This document shows, piece by piece, positions 1-9,062 of a stretch of 64,000 nt of DNA. The position numbers and the translations under genes are program-made. The stretch is from Oscillatoria sp. SIO1A7 (GTDB lineage: Bacteria > Cyanobacteriota > Cyanobacteriia > Cyanobacteriales > Laspinemataceae): the NCBI GenBank assembly GCA_010672965.1, contig JAAHFN010000036.1, positions 1-64,000 of the forward strand. Direction: 5' to 3'. A model generated the notes under the pieces. It ran no database searches, was not told the origin of the DNA, and saw only the letters and a program-made list of their open reading frames with translations. How positions within the stretch are numbered: the first letter of the stretch is position 1; each line of letters begins with the position of its first letter.

Positions 1-146
1 CCTAAAAAAACCCCACACCCCACACCCCACACCCTAAAAAAACCCCACACCCCACACCCCACACCCTAAAAAAACCCTACACCCTACACCCCACACCCTA
101 CACCCCACACCCTACACCCCACACCCTACACCCCACACCCCACAAT
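1..146. repeat. Tandem CCCCACACC / CCCTAAAAAAA repeats
   Basis: The first 146 bases are an array of CCCCACACC-like units interspersed with three CCCTAAAAAAA blocks, running to within two bases of the first gene. Similar CACCCCACACC runs recur at about 11918-11990, 32385-32403, 38370-38480 and 51130-51180. No start codon or promoter could be placed in it. Confidence 0.85.
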
Positions 147-1472
147 ATGATTCCCAGCTACGATCGCGCCTTATCCCTAGTCGATACGGCAATTCAACAG
201 TCCCAAGCAGAGGGCGTTTTTGTCACTCTGAGCGCTGGCGAAGAAGCCCTGAGCCGCTTTTCAGAAAATCAGATGAGCCAAAATGTCAGCACCAATAGGC
301 TCAAACTGACCGTCGCCAGCTATTTCGGCAAGCGCTGCGCTTCGGCCTCTACTACAGAATTAGAACCAGAAGCGATCGCCCAGGCTATTCGCCGTTCCGA
401 AGACCTTGCTCGCATTGCCCCAGAAGACCCAGAATGGGTGCCCTTGCTAGAACCGCAAAGCTATGAATCTCGCCGCGCCGCTTTCGACGAAGCAACGGCA
501 ACTATGTCTCCCTTGGAACGAGGAGAAATAGTCCGAGAAGGATGCGATCGCGCGGCTCGGGTTGGGGCGACTGCTTCGGGGACTTTTAGCAATCGGGTTT
601 CTCTGCTGGCGATCGGCAACTCCCTGGGTTTGCGAGCTTGCGGCAGCTCCACAGAAGCAGACTTCAGCTACACGATTAGAATTGACAATGGTTCTAGTTG
701 GAGCAATCGCACCGCTTGGTCTGCAAGCCAGTTGCCGATTGAAGAAATAAGCGAACGAACTATCGAGCGGGCTTTGGCTTCTCGCAATCCCCGAGAAATT
801 CCTCCCGGCGTCTATCCCGTGGTTTTCGATAACGCCGCTTTCGCCACTTTGCTTCCTTTTATTATCTGGAGTATGGACGCTCGCGCTGCAGACGAGGGGC
901 GATCTTTCATGTCTCGCACTGACGAATCCGGTCAGCCTGCTGGCAATCGCGTCGGCGAGGAAATGTTTAGTCCCCTAGTCCAGGTGCAGCGCCATCCCGC
1001 TCACCCTCTCTTGCAAAAAAATATTTTTTTCGATGACGGACTCGGCAATCGCTATTTAGAATTAATCCAAGACGGCGTACCCCAAACTCTCTCTTACAGC
1101 CGCTATTGGGCGCAAGAGCAGAATCAAGAGCCAACGGGTTATTTCTATCCAATAGCGATGGCCGGTTCCGAGCAAAGTCTCTCGGATATTGTGGCTCAAA
1201 CCGAGCGGGGTATTTTGGTGAGTCGGGCTTGGTATGTGCGCTACTTGAATCCGCGATCGCTCGAAGTTACTGGCATGACTCGGGACGGGACTTTCTTAAT
1301 AGAAGACGGTCGGATTGCCTGTCCGATTAAAAACTTGCGTTTTAACCAAAGTCTCCCCGATATGCTCCGAGACATCGATGCTCTCAGCTCCGTGCAGCGT
1401 TTTGGCGGCCTCGTCGTCCCCGGAGTTCGAGTCAAAGCCTTCAACTTCAGCAGCGTCACCGATAGCGTTTAG
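147..1472 (+). CDS. TldD/PmbA (TldE-like) family protein
   Basis: The 441-residue protein has the length and overall pattern of the TldD/TldE (PmbA) family. In enterobacteria TldD and TldE form a hetero-dimeric metalloprotease that processes microcin B17 and modified peptides. The C-terminal third carries the family-like block around IEDGRIACPIKNLRFNQS (about residues 384-401). The HExxxH zinc motif of TldD is absent: the corresponding central region reads MDARAADEGRSF. This copy is therefore better matched to the non-catalytic TldE/PmbA partner. The ATG at 147 lies directly behind the CACCCCACA tandem repeat with no visible ribosome-binding site. A TldD partner may lie upstream of the window, but that is inference. 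Family call good, exact role open. Confidence 0.8.
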   Translation: MIPSYDRALSLVDTAIQQSQAEGVFVTLSAGEEALSRFSENQMSQNVSTNRLKLTVASYFGKRCASASTTELEPEAIAQAIRRSEDLARIAPEDPEWVPLLEPQSYESRRAAFDEATATMSPLERGEIVREGCDRAARVGATASGTFSNRVSLLAIGNSLGLRACGSSTEADFSYTIRIDNGSSWSNRTAWSASQLPIEEISERTIERALASRNPREIPPGVYPVVFDNAAFATLLPFIIWSMDARAADEGRSFMSRTDESGQPAGNRVGEEMFSPLVQVQRHPAHPLLQKNIFFDDGLGNRYLELIQDGVPQTLSYSRYWAQEQNQEPTGYFYPIAMAGSEQSLSDIVAQTERGILVSRAWYVRYLNPRSLEVTGMTRDGTFLIEDGRIACPIKNLRFNQSLPDMLRDIDALSSVQRFGGLVVPGVRVKAFNFSSVTDSV

Positions 1473-1473
1473 T

Positions 1474-1557
1474 TGAGAGTTATTAGCTTGAGAGTTATTA
1501 GCTTGAGAGTTATTAGCTTGAGAGTTATTAGCTTGAGAGTTATTAGCTTGAGAGTTA
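1474..1557. repeat. 15-bp tandem repeat after the PmbA-like gene
   Basis: About five and a half head-to-tail copies of TTGAGAGTTATTAGC start two bases after the stop codon of the preceding gene and run straight into the inverted repeat that follows. Copies appear identical, which suggests recent slippage. Confidence 0.9.
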
Positions 1558-1644
1558 GGCCGAATCCGGTTAAATACCCACAGAAAAATTTGGAATATCC
1601 ACGCAGAAGCTTTTTTTGGAGCAATTAACCGGATTCGGCCTAAC
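1554..1644. repeat. 91-bp palindrome with 20-bp perfect ends
   Basis: GTTAGGCCGAATCCGGTTAA at 1554-1573 is the exact reverse complement of 1625-1644, with 51 bp between. The inner AATCCGGTTAA block equals the ends of the family B elements described below, so this may be a distant or shortened relative. It could also act as a terminator for the upstream gene, though the loop is long. Confidence 0.7.
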
Positions 1645-2012
1645 TTTTCTAAGACGAACTACGAAAAAATAAGTGAAACTGCAATAACAGGTTTACAGTC
1701 AATAGGCTTAAGGGACAAAAGTTAAAATGCGATCGCGTCATCTACTGCCGCTGCGCTGAATTCACGCAATTCTCTCATTCACGCAATTCAAAATTATTTT
1801 AGAGCCAGGTTACAAAGGCATTTTGAATTTTGAATGAAAGAATTGCGTGAATTCCGCTCTAGCCTAAGCCTGCGGAAGCGATCGCATCCTCCGGCTTGGC
1901 AAGTCGTTGTAGAATCTAGAAGAGGCAGGGAGGTCCTCGCCCAAATATCAGTACGCAAATAAGTTAGGACATTTATAAATGCTCAAACCTAGTCAGAGAC
2001 TACTTTTGACTT

Positions 2013-2104
2013 CAGGACTTACGCATTAACGCTATATCTGGTAGGGCAAATGGTGAAATCGCCCCTACATTTAGGTCTGCATAAGACAATTTGCGTAAGT
2101 CCTG
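2013..2104. mobile_element. MITE-like element, family C
   Basis: Starts with CAGGACTTACGCATTA and ends with the inverted TTGCGTAAGTCCTG. The interior carries GGGCAAATGG/CGCCCCTACAT. The same ends occur at 2146, 13990 (half), 41316, 52606, 53505 and 62606, which defines a dispersed non-autonomous family of about 83-102 bp. No matching transposase is in the window. Confidence 0.75.
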
Positions 2105-2145
2105 GACTTTTGAATGCATGACTTTTAACTTGCGCGTAGCGCTAT

Positions 2146-2236
2146 CAGGACTTACGCTTGCCTGTCCATATCTAGTATTTGTAGGGGCAATCCCCCCGCG
2201 ATTGCCCCTAGTCCTTGAGTCGATGCGTAAGTCCTG
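2146..2236. mobile_element. MITE-like element, family C
   Basis: CAGGACTTACGC at the left end and GCGTAAGTCCTG at the right end, with an internal GGGGCAATCCCC/GCGATTGCCCC palindrome. It lies only 41 bp from the previous copy. Its left half is nearly identical to the half-element at 13990-14029. Confidence 0.75.
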
Positions 2237-3061
2237 GCTATACAAGCTGGAGAGAGGGGACTGTGGAGAGAAGGGGACTGTGGGGATAGGAGGCAGTCTG
2301 GGGAGAGGAGAACTCCCCAGACTTCCCACAGTCCCCACCCTTCCCACATTTCCCCAAAGAAAACCCACCCGCTGCCGCAATACCAGACTTTCGTCAGCGG
2401 GGGTTCTGGGGTGGGCTATCTTCCCCACCCGGGCTAGCTATTGGAGTATGGCAAAGGACTTGTTGCCCTAAATCACTAAAGTCCAAGGGCTATACCCCTC
2501 TAGCAACCAGGGTTTTCAAGGGTGTTTTGAGTGAAAAATACCTCCCTGCGAGAGTTTGCGTAGTTTGTTGTACCAAGGGTCGCGGCTAGCCGCGATCCTT
2601 ATTTTTGCCCTTTCTAAGGAGCTATAAAGGTATCTTAGCAAGGTTTTGCTCGAATTTCAACATTGGAAGCAGAAATTTTTTGGAATTTCTACTCCTTCTG
2701 CACCCTCTGGATTTTTGTATAGCCTAATCTTACAGCAGGTCCCTAGCCATAATTTGTGGGCCTGCGCTAGGCTGCGATCGCTCTGGGGACTCTGGGGAAA
2801 ATTCCTGTTGAGTTTTATAGCACTACGCAAAGTACGCGCTTGACATTTATATAGCACTACCGGTTAAGGTTAGGACAGTTACAAACGCTCTATTGCAATG
2901 ATTGCAGGACTTTTGCTGACTGCTGACTGCTGATAGCTGATAGCTTACTGCTATAAATGCTCGTTCCTTAGTCAATACCTTAGCCATTTTTGCGCATGAA
3001 ACGATCCCCCCAACCCCCCTTTTTAAGCTTAAAAAGGAGGGCTCCAAGAGAGATGGGGAAG

Positions 3062-3192
3062 GGGAGCATTTCAATTTCGTATCTAGCCGCCTTACGCCTA
3101 TAGGCGTAAGCCCCGCCTCCGAAAAGCGGCTGGCGCGGCTACACAAAACAAGCGCCCTCCGGGCTGTCCCGTTACAAAAGTGAAATGCTCCC
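3062..3192. mobile_element. MITE-like element, family D, with 8-bp target duplication
   Basis: A 131-bp element beginning GGGAGCATTTCAATTT and ending in the inverted AAAAGTGAAATGCTCCC. It is flanked on both sides by the identical octamer TGGGGAAG (3054-3061 and 3193-3200), a target-site duplication. The interior has nested palindromes (GCCTATAGGC; AGCCGC/GCGGCT). It is related to copies at 50797-50896 and 57521-57620. Confidence 0.85.
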
Positions 3193-3265
3193 TGGGGAAG
3201 AGTGGGAAGGGTGGGAGGGGTGGCCAACGCGATCGCTCTGATTTTTGATTTTGGCGAAGGTATTG

Positions 3266-3472
3266 TTAGTCAAAGACTACTTTTGACTTTTGGCCTTGAG
3301 ACTTACTACCTTGAGACTTTTGACTTGCGCGTAGCGCCATAATACTCCCTGGAGGCGATCGCCCGTTAACCTCCACACAAAGAATACTTCCTTCTTCGCC
3401 AACAGTCAGGCTTACTGGAAACCCTGCCTCAAAGCCTCCCTCACCTATTTTAAAAACGACTAATTTGCTCAT
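3266..3472 (-). pseudogene. Truncated CHAT-type protein gene (N-terminal stub)
   Basis: The frame opens with MSKLVVFKIGEGGFEAGF and continues to about residue 42 (ITG/LPP-like block, here NGRSPPGS). This resembles the start of large cyanobacterial CHAT-protease proteins encoded after sigma/DUF1822 genes. A strong ribosome site (GAGGAG) precedes the ATG, and only 14 bp separate it from the DUF1822 stop. After residue 42 the translation is repeat sequence (SQKSQGSKSQGQKSK) derived from AAAAGTCTCAAGG repeats, and it stops at residue 68. The remaining several hundred residues, including the His/Cys protease core, are missing. It was probably destroyed by repeat-mediated deletion. Alternative: a real small protein, considered unlikely. 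Confidence 0.6.
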
Positions 3473-3486
3473 TTTTGCTCCTCGCT

Positions 3487-4635
3487 TTAAAATGTAATTT
3501 CTTCGCTGAAGCTGGCCGAGCCTAGAATCACCTTAATTTTACAGCGATCGCCGCTTTCCCCGCCGAAATCCTGCAGTTGAATAGAGTTATCGGCATTTTG
3601 GGAAGTCGCCTCCATAAAAACATCTCCATCCTCGTCCAGTACCAGCAGTTGCAGATTCGGTGGAAGATGTTTTTCGCGAGTGGGAAAAACCTTTAAGCGA
3701 ACATCAGTTTCCCCGTTCTCTGGCGTCAGTGTCACCATCAAAAGCACTGAGCCTCTAATCTGCGTCCCCAAATCGACAAATTTTCCTAGGCTTGTAGAGT
3801 CATTTATTGAACGAAGGGAAAAAGCAAAATATTGCGTTTCTAAAATTTCCTCAGCGGTCTGCCAGCCCGCCTTCAAAAGTCTTTCCAACAAACTCGCTGG
3901 CTTCGCTGCTGCTGACCGGGAAGTCCGCAATTCATATAATCTCCTGCGCCATCGATCGTTTGCCAGCAGCGCTGCCCATTCTGCAAACGAAATTTCCAAC
4001 CAGGGAGCTATAATGTCTGTATTGCTCAGTTGATTTAACAGCACTTCTGCCCGTTGTCGATTCAAAGCAAGCAAAGGTGAAATTTCAGCCCTTGGACTTC
4101 TAGGGCCAAGCCTAACAGCCGCCAGTAGCATTAGCAGCTCTTCCTCAGTTTTTAATTCTTTCAAGTTCGTATAGTAGCCGCGCCGCTCTGAGTCGTATCC
4201 CCCGTAATTTTTAAGTTGCCAATGGCTTACATATCCTTTGAGATGCACCCAACCTCCTTCCTCATCCAGATCTACTCCGCATACTAAGTAATAGTCGGCT
4301 GCAAATATAGGAATATCGACCCACTCTTGCGGGATAAAGGGTTCATTTTGGGGTATTTGATAAGGAACTAGCACGACTCTCGTTGCCCCACAGTCAATAG
4401 CAGCCCCGTTTAGGAATTCCCAGCAAATCAATAAATCTGGGCGAGGTTCTTCTACTGTGAATTGCCGGAGCCAAGAGATAACAACATCCAGGCAAAGGCG
4501 GTTAATGTAGGCGGTCCAGCCGGCATTGTTAGGGTGACGCTCGAACTCGTCCCGCGCCTCATCCATTGTTTCTGGACCTAATGGCAACCTGAGCGGTTCT
4601 GATAAAAAAGCGTCTTTTTCGTGAAAGTTAACCAT
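3487..4635 (-). CDS. DUF1822 family protein
   Basis: The 382-residue protein matches the cyanobacterial DUF1822 family in length and layout. It has an N-terminal Leu/Pro segment, a central stretch naming aromatic-rich strands (YYLVCGVDLDEEGGWVHL, about residues 114-131, then KGYVSHWQL), and a C-terminal beta-rich domain with VLLMVTLTPENGETDVRLKVFPT followed by PPNLQLLVLDEDG. Function is not established. Family members sit between a sigma-70-like gene and a CHAT gene, as here (sigma-like 4744-6039 upstream, CHAT stub 14 bp downstream), so they may act in the same signalling unit. ATG at 4635, 108 bp after the sigma-like gene. Codon use looks like the neighbours. Confidence 0.75.
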   Translation of the reverse strand: MVNFHEKDAFLSEPLRLPLGPETMDEARDEFERHPNNAGWTAYINRLCLDVVISWLRQFTVEEPRPDLLICWEFLNGAAIDCGATRVVLVPYQIPQNEPFIPQEWVDIPIFAADYYLVCGVDLDEEGGWVHLKGYVSHWQLKNYGGYDSERRGYYTNLKELKTEEELLMLLAAVRLGPRSPRAEISPLLALNRQRAEVLLNQLSNTDIIAPWLEISFAEWAALLANDRWRRRLYELRTSRSAAAKPASLLERLLKAGWQTAEEILETQYFAFSLRSINDSTSLGKFVDLGTQIRGSVLLMVTLTPENGETDVRLKVFPTREKHLPPNLQLLVLDEDGDVFMEATSQNADNSIQLQDFGGESGDRCKIKVILGSASFSEEITF

Positions 4636-4743
4636 TGGCTCGGTCTCTTAATTCTAAAAAAACAACCCACTTAGAAGCGATCTAGCGCAAATTTTCCCAA
4701 TCTGGAGCAATTCACCCGATCGCTCTCTATTTGGGCGGACCTG

Positions 4744-6039
4744 TTAGAGCAGCCCGTCATTATCGCGTTGACCCATAATATAACCTCCACTTACAAGGGT
4801 ATCGGACTGGGGTCTTGCTCGATCGGGAGGGTCTCGCAACTGATGAGACAACCTTTCAACCCAAGTCTCTATTTTCTTTTCGAGTCTGCCGGTTAAGGGC
4901 ACTTCTGTAGAAATCTTGAGATATGTCTGGAGCCAAACATTGAGGCTCCGCGCTAAAAGCTCTTTCTTTTCGACAATTCTAGGATCTCTTGCGGTCTCCT
5001 TGTTGGCTAGCTCAATAACAGCGGCAGCAACATAGTCCGCGCAGTATTCCTTGAGAAAATCGCCCACTGCTCCTTGTATGGCCTTAACTCTAGTCTTGAA
5101 TTCGCGCTCCTTTTGCAGTTCCTGGCTCTTGTCTGCCTCCCGATCTGACCATCCCAGCTCCTGCTTAAATTCCTCGATAACCTTTAACGCCAGCTTGAGC
5201 TTCAGGTCCTTGATTTTGCGGGACAAAGTGGACGGACTAATAGGCACGTTTGCCGCTAGTAACTCGGCAATATCCTGCTGAGACAAGCCCAAGCCATAGT
5301 TGAGCTGGCAGAGATTCCAGACATTGGCGCGATCGCTCTTGACTGCACTAGCTTCTATCTCTCTCATTTCTTTTATAAGAACTGAGTAAACGCGCTCTTG
5401 ATTCTCTGGATAAAGCGATCGCTCGTTCAGCATTTCAGGATCGTCGCTCGTTAAATTCGCTATCTCTACCCTACCCTCTCCTGGATCTAAGTCTATAGAA
5501 ATTGTCGAGACTCTCACCCCTCTGCCAATTTGAGAGTCCGCCCAGTTTGCCAAGTTGTAGTAAAGTCTCTTTTTAACGTAGCTTTTGGTAGAAACATCTG
5601 GCTCTAATTTTTTCAAATCCATAATAGTTCTCTTCATATCTGCAAAAGTCTCCATAGCCTTTTCAAATAGAGTCTCCCATTCCCAAAGCGGTTGGCCTTG
5701 CCAATATTGTGTAGCGACCCTCTCCAGCCAGAAATTTTTTGTCACCCAAAACCCAGTGTCTTGGTAGTAGCAGCTAAGATGCTGTCTAGCCATCTCCTTT
5801 TCCTCTAGGGAGCCATTATTATTGACTTTCAATACTTTGACAAAATACACCAGCCATTCCTCCTCTTTTTTTTCGCCATACTGGTTGACAAGCCGATCCA
5901 TGTTAGATTGCAATCTATCGTCGGATACCCATTCAGAATATATTCGACTGCCTTTGCTCTCAAACATCAACACAGTCGAGAATTTTTCAAGCATGGTTCT
6001 GCGACGCTTGGGAGGTACTGGGATGTCTTGTCCTAACAT
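4744..6039 (-). CDS. Sigma-70-like transcription regulator of the DUF1822/CHAT set
   Basis: About 431 residues. The N-terminal block MLEKFSTVLMFE...WVSDDRLQSNM is the pattern of the sigma-70-like proteins that precede DUF1822 genes in cyanobacteria. The middle has YVKKRLYYNLANW (region 2-like helices) and NYGLGLSQQDIAELL...ISPSTLSRKIKDLKLKL (about residues 250-295), a helix-turn-helix resembling sigma region 4. The C-terminal 130 residues are helical and charged. Three starts are possible: TTG 6045, ATG 6039 and ATG 5994. None has a good ribosome site, so ATG 6039 is a compromise, while 5994 fits the family N-terminus closely. It probably directs transcription of its own operon, which is inference. 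First gene of the set whose CHAT member is truncated. Confidence 0.65.
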   Translation of the reverse strand: MLGQDIPVPPKRRRTMLEKFSTVLMFESKGSRIYSEWVSDDRLQSNMDRLVNQYGEKKEEEWLVYFVKVLKVNNNGSLEEKEMARQHLSCYYQDTGFWVTKNFWLERVATQYWQGQPLWEWETLFEKAMETFADMKRTIMDLKKLEPDVSTKSYVKKRLYYNLANWADSQIGRGVRVSTISIDLDPGEGRVEIANLTSDDPEMLNERSLYPENQERVYSVLIKEMREIEASAVKSDRANVWNLCQLNYGLGLSQQDIAELLAANVPISPSTLSRKIKDLKLKLALKVIEEFKQELGWSDREADKSQELQKEREFKTRVKAIQGAVGDFLKEYCADYVAAAVIELANKETARDPRIVEKKELLARSLNVWLQTYLKISTEVPLTGRLEKKIETWVERLSHQLRDPPDRARPQSDTLVSGGYIMGQRDNDGLL

Positions 6040-6239
6040 AGGCAAATCTGGGACTGTATAAATTTGAAAAAGCGGAAAGCTGTTTTTGTTACTGACTCCA
6101 GAGTCAAGTTTAACTTAGCTTTCCGCGATCGCTCGCTAATTAACGCATTTAAATCGGCGATTGGGCTGAGCGTAGCGGCTTATCCGCCGCTTATCCGTTA
6201 TTGGGACCTTCGCTCTACCCAACCTAAATGGGCGACAGC

Positions 6240-6560
6240 TTAAGAGTCTGTCTTGTCCTTCTTCACCAGATCCTTTAGCTCTGACAACTCATCTTTGAGA
6301 GAGTCGATTTTCCTTTCAATTCTAGTGTCAGTACGGTGCTGCTCGTACAGGTTCCAACGAGAGAAGGCCCATTCAGGGCTCTTGATCAAAAACGCCCAAA
6401 GTACTACTACCCAAATCGAATAGACTCCAAGCGAAGACAAAACAGTAGCAGAAAGCACTGTTACTCCCACGCTGGTAAAGTAACATACTACAAACACCAC
6501 ATTGGACCTCTGTTTCTTTGCGATCGCCAAACTACGGCGCATTCTTCTACGAAAACTCAT
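6240..6560 (-). CDS. Small membrane protein with C-terminal coiled coil
   Basis: 106 residues, not recognised as a named family. A basic N-terminus (FRRRMRRSLAIAKKQR) is followed by two hydrophobic segments, about residues 20-42 and 44-60, then a charged tail with heptad spacing (RIERKIDSLKDELSELKDLVKK, about residues 80-101). The ATG is preceded by a textbook AGGAGG site seven bases upstream, which strongly supports translation. Predicted topology is an inner-membrane hairpin with a cytoplasmic coiled coil that could oligomerise or bind a partner. It stands alone between the sigma-like gene and the pst operon, all on the same strand. Confidence 0.65.
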   Translation of the reverse strand: MSFRRRMRRSLAIAKKQRSNVVFVVCYFTSVGVTVLSATVLSSLGVYSIWVVVLWAFLIKSPEWAFSRWNLYEQHRTDTRIERKIDSLKDELSELKDLVKKDKTDS

Positions 6561-7078
6561 CGTACCCTCCTATAACTCTCTGAAGAGGAAGGCTAAGGCC
6601 AGCAAGCAAAAGCTCTCGTTTTCGATTTTCGTTAAGCCAGACTCAGCTCCTAACAGTGGCTTCGTATCGCGTAATAAGAAAGACCTATGCCGGAAGAACC
6701 AATGGCCCCCTTTCACTTGGCTGGACTTACCTTCCGTCCTTTCTATCTTACAAGGATCGCAGCATAAATTAGCCTCTATGAAAAAAAAATCAAAAAGGCG
6801 AAGCCCTTGTTAAAAGACTCCTTGAAGATTATTCAATTGGGGAACCTCCTCAATTATGTGGCGGTCAGTCGAAAATTTCAGAGGCTCTATATATCTATAA
6901 GGAGGAGCAAGAAAATAATTCACAGGGGCCTAATGGTAAATAAAGGAAAAGAGGGGGCGATCGCTTCTTGTTGGCATACAAAGCGCGATCGCCCCCTCAA
7001 GTCCCTATTCATCCTCCGACGCCGAAGCGCCTCGCCCTACAAAACTCTCAAGCTAAGAACTCAAACCTCTCAAGCTAA
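6561..7078. other. Intergenic region with a HIP1 hairpin
   Basis: No gene supported. GAGGGGGCGATCGC (6951-6964) pairs perfectly with GCGATCGCCCCCTC (6985-6998), giving a 14-bp stem over a 20-nt loop. It sits downstream of pstB beyond the family A element and may end transcription, but it lacks a T tract. The remainder has only short frames without ribosome sites. Confidence 0.5.
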
Positions 7079-7080
7079 TA

Positions 7081-7217
7081 TAGCAGTTCTCAAATTGATG
7101 TAAGGTGTCTGGGGCGAAGCATCCCAATATGAAAATCCCCGTTATACAGCAGAGATAGTCGCTCGGGATGCTGTCGCCCCTACGTTCTCGTTCATTACAC
7201 TAATTTGAGAAACGCTA
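7081..7217. mobile_element. MITE-like element, family A (137 bp, TA duplication)
   Basis: TAGCAGTTCTCAAATTG at the left end and the inverted AATTTGAGAAACGCTA at the right, flanked by TA on both sides (7079-7080, 7218-7219). The core has the family GGGGCGAAGCATCCC ... GGGATGCTGTCGCCCC palindrome. It is inserted seven bases after the pstB stop codon, so pstB transcripts may end in its hairpin. Confidence 0.85.
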
Positions 7218-7224
7218 TAACTAC

Positions 7225-8112
7225 TTATCCAACTCTTCCTTCCAAATAATCCTTGGTTCGTTGCTGGGAAGGTCGGTTAAATATATCTTTAGTCGGGCCG
7301 AACTCCACTAAATCCCCCAAATACATGAAAGCAGTGTAATCGGAAAATCTCGCCGCCTGTTGCATGCTGTGAGTCACGATTAAAATTGTTACATCGCTTT
7401 TGAGTTCGCTCATTAGCTCCTCGATACTGGCAGTAGCGATCGGGTCCAGAGCGGAAGTGGGTTCGTCAAAAAGAATAATTTCTGGGTCTGCCACCAAAGC
7501 CCGGGCGATACACAACCGCTGCTGCTGCCCGCCAGATAGGTTGTACGCCTGGTCCCCTAGGCGATCCTTAACCTCATTCCACAAAGCCGATCGCCGTAAA
7601 GCGTTTTCTACCTTCTCGTCCAAAACGCTCCGATTTCTTTCCCCCCGCACCTGCAGGCCATAAGCTACATTGTCGTAAATCGATTTGGGAAAAGGATTCG
7701 GCTTTTGGAACACCATACTAATCCGCAAGCGGACTTCTATGGGGTCGATTTTTTTGCCCAGAATATTGACCTCTGAGTCCAACAAAATTTCTCCTTCATA
7801 GCGATTGCCCGGATACAAATCGTGCATCCGATTGAAGCAGCGCAGGAGAGTTGTTTTACCGCAGCCAGACGGCCCAATCAAAGCAGTCACCTGCTTTCCA
7901 GTAATCTTGAAGCTAATATCTTTGAGGGCGTGAAAGCTGCCGTAATAGAAATTGAGATTCTTGACTTCGGCCTTGGGCGGAATAGACGCCTTATCTTGGG
8001 CATTATTTTCGGCTGGAGCCGGAGCTTGGGCTTCAACTGGAGCTGGGGCTGGGGCTGCAGCTCCAACTGGAGCTTCGGCTTCTTGCTGCTTATCTGAAAT
8101 TTTTTCTACCAT
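7225..8112 (-). CDS. pstB: Phosphate ABC transporter ATP-binding protein PstB
   Basis: ATPase of the high-affinity phosphate importer, cytoplasmic, powering the PstC-PstA channel. Walker A GPSGCGKT (about residues 79-86), Q-loop in VFQKPNPFP (characteristic of PstB), ABC signature LSGGQQQR, Walker [14 protein letters not shown] and switch His in VTHSMQQ are all present. The core is normal, but the N-terminus carries an unusual extension of about 45 residues rich in Ala, Pro and Glu (repeats of [15 protein letters not shown]). The ATG overlaps the pstA stop by seven bases, so the two genes are translationally coupled. Last gene of pstS-pstC-pstA-pstB. Confidence 0.96.
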   Translation of the reverse strand: MVEKISDKQQEAEAPVGAAAPAPAPVEAQAPAPAENNAQDKASIPPKAEVKNLNFYYGSFHALKDISFKITGKQVTALIGPSGCGKTTLLRCFNRMHDLYPGNRYEGEILLDSEVNILGKKIDPIEVRLRISMVFQKPNPFPKSIYDNVAYGLQVRGERNRSVLDEKVENALRRSALWNEVKDRLGDQAYNLSGGQQQRLCIARALVADPEIILFDEPTSALDPIATASIEELMSELKSDVTILIVTHSMQQAARFSDYTAFMYLGDLVEFGPTKDIFNRPSQQRTKDYLEGRVG

Positions 8113-9062
8113 TTGATTCCCTTCCTAAAATAATAGCGCAAATAAATAGCCAGACCGTTCATAGCGAGGGTCATGCAAATTAGCACAGTTCCGGCAGCGG
8201 CAGCGTTTACTTGAAACTCCGGCTCCGGTCGAGAGACCCAATTAAACATTTGGATGGGCATCACTGTAAATGGAGCTTGAATCCAAGCAAACAGTTTGCC
8301 AAAATTCAAAAAAGGAAACTCACCCTGGAAAGGAATAAAGGGAAACCCTTCTACAAAGGGAGAATCCGGCAAAAAGCCAATATAGGCCAATGCGCCAATA
8401 GTAATCACCGGCGCAGTTTCCCCTATCGCTCGGGACAAGCCGATAATAATCCCAGTTAAAATACTACCAAAAGAATAAGGCAAAATATGATCCCAAATCA
8501 TTTGCCATTTGCTAGCACCTAAAGCATAGGCCGCTTCTCGCAAATGACCGGGAATAGCTCGCAGGGCTTCGCGGGTGGTGACAATAACCACGGGCAAGAT
8601 CAGCAAAGCCAGAGTTAAGCCCGCTGTCAGTATGCTCTGCCCGAGACTGAACTGATAGATGAATAATCCCAGAGCCAACAGGCCGTAAACAATCGAAGGA
8701 ACTCCAGCTAGATTAGTTACGTTGATTTCAATTAAATCTGAAATCAAATTTTTGCGAGCGTATTCTTCCAAGTAGATTCCGGCAGCGACGCCCAAGGGTA
8801 CTGCTGCAAGCATAGTCACCAACATTACCAGGCTCGACCCGACCCAAGCAGACAAAATCCCTGCTTTCTCCGGTTTTCGACTGGGAAAGTTTAGGAAAAA
8901 GTCTGGGGAAATACGCTCGGTTCCTTGCAGCACCAGTTGGAGTATCAAGCTAATTAGGACAATTATTGCAACCAGAATAACCGACAAGCCGACAATAGCG
9001 AAAAGACCATTGACGAGCTTGCGGCGCTGCAGATCTGCTCGCAGGGATTTGAGGTCGTTCAT
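8106..9062 (-). CDS. pstA: Phosphate ABC transporter permease PstA
   Basis: Inner-membrane channel subunit that pairs with PstC. From [15 protein letters not shown] the protein is 318 residues with about six membrane segments. It carries the permease coupling motif [20 protein letters not shown]...[26 protein letters not shown]. An open frame continues upstream to 9356, but those 98 codons translate GGGCATTGGGCAT heptamers (QCPMPHAQCPMPH), so the start is set at ATG 9062. No strong ribosome site is visible there. The C-terminus FRKGIKW overlaps the start of pstB. The spacer to pstC (366 bp) is filled with repeats, unusual for an operon. Confidence 0.93.
   Translation of the reverse strand: MNDLKSLRADLQRRKLVNGLFAIVGLSVILVAIIVLISLILQLVLQGTERISPDFFLNFPSRKPEKAGILSAWVGSSLVMLVTMLAAVPLGVAAGIYLEEYARKNLISDLIEINVTNLAGVPSIVYGLLALGLFIYQFSLGQSILTAGLTLALLILPVVIVTTREALRAIPGHLREAAYALGASKWQMIWDHILPYSFGSILTGIIIGLSRAIGETAPVITIGALAYIGFLPDSPFVEGFPFIPFQGEFPFLNFGKLFAWIQAPFTVMPIQMFNWVSRPEPEFQVNAAAAGTVLICMTLAMNGLAIYLRYYFRKGIKW

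Larger units (their letters stand above)
1645..3265. other. Repeat-filled intergenic region, no supported gene
   Basis: About 1.6 kb without a credible gene. It holds two family C elements (2013-2104, 2146-2236), one family D element (3062-3192), blocks of CTTTTGACTTGCGCGTAGCGC that recur at 3318 and 46580, runs of ACTCCCCAC type at 2240-2350, and a TGCTGACTGCTGA tandem near 2915-2950 that recurs near 36200 and 44500. Open frames here (for example 2012-2428 and 2847-3227) translate repeats, have no ribosome-binding site and no recognisable domain. Confidence 0.7.

Noticed and set aside
1474-1557. Possible CRISPR array
   Set aside because: The 15-bp units are contiguous, without spacers. The same applies to the arrays at 41428, 54365 and 60341; no cas genes.
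2012-2471. Overlapping open frames on both strands (138 and 126 codons)
   Set aside because: They translate two family C elements and C/T-rich runs, have no ribosome-binding site and no domain pattern.
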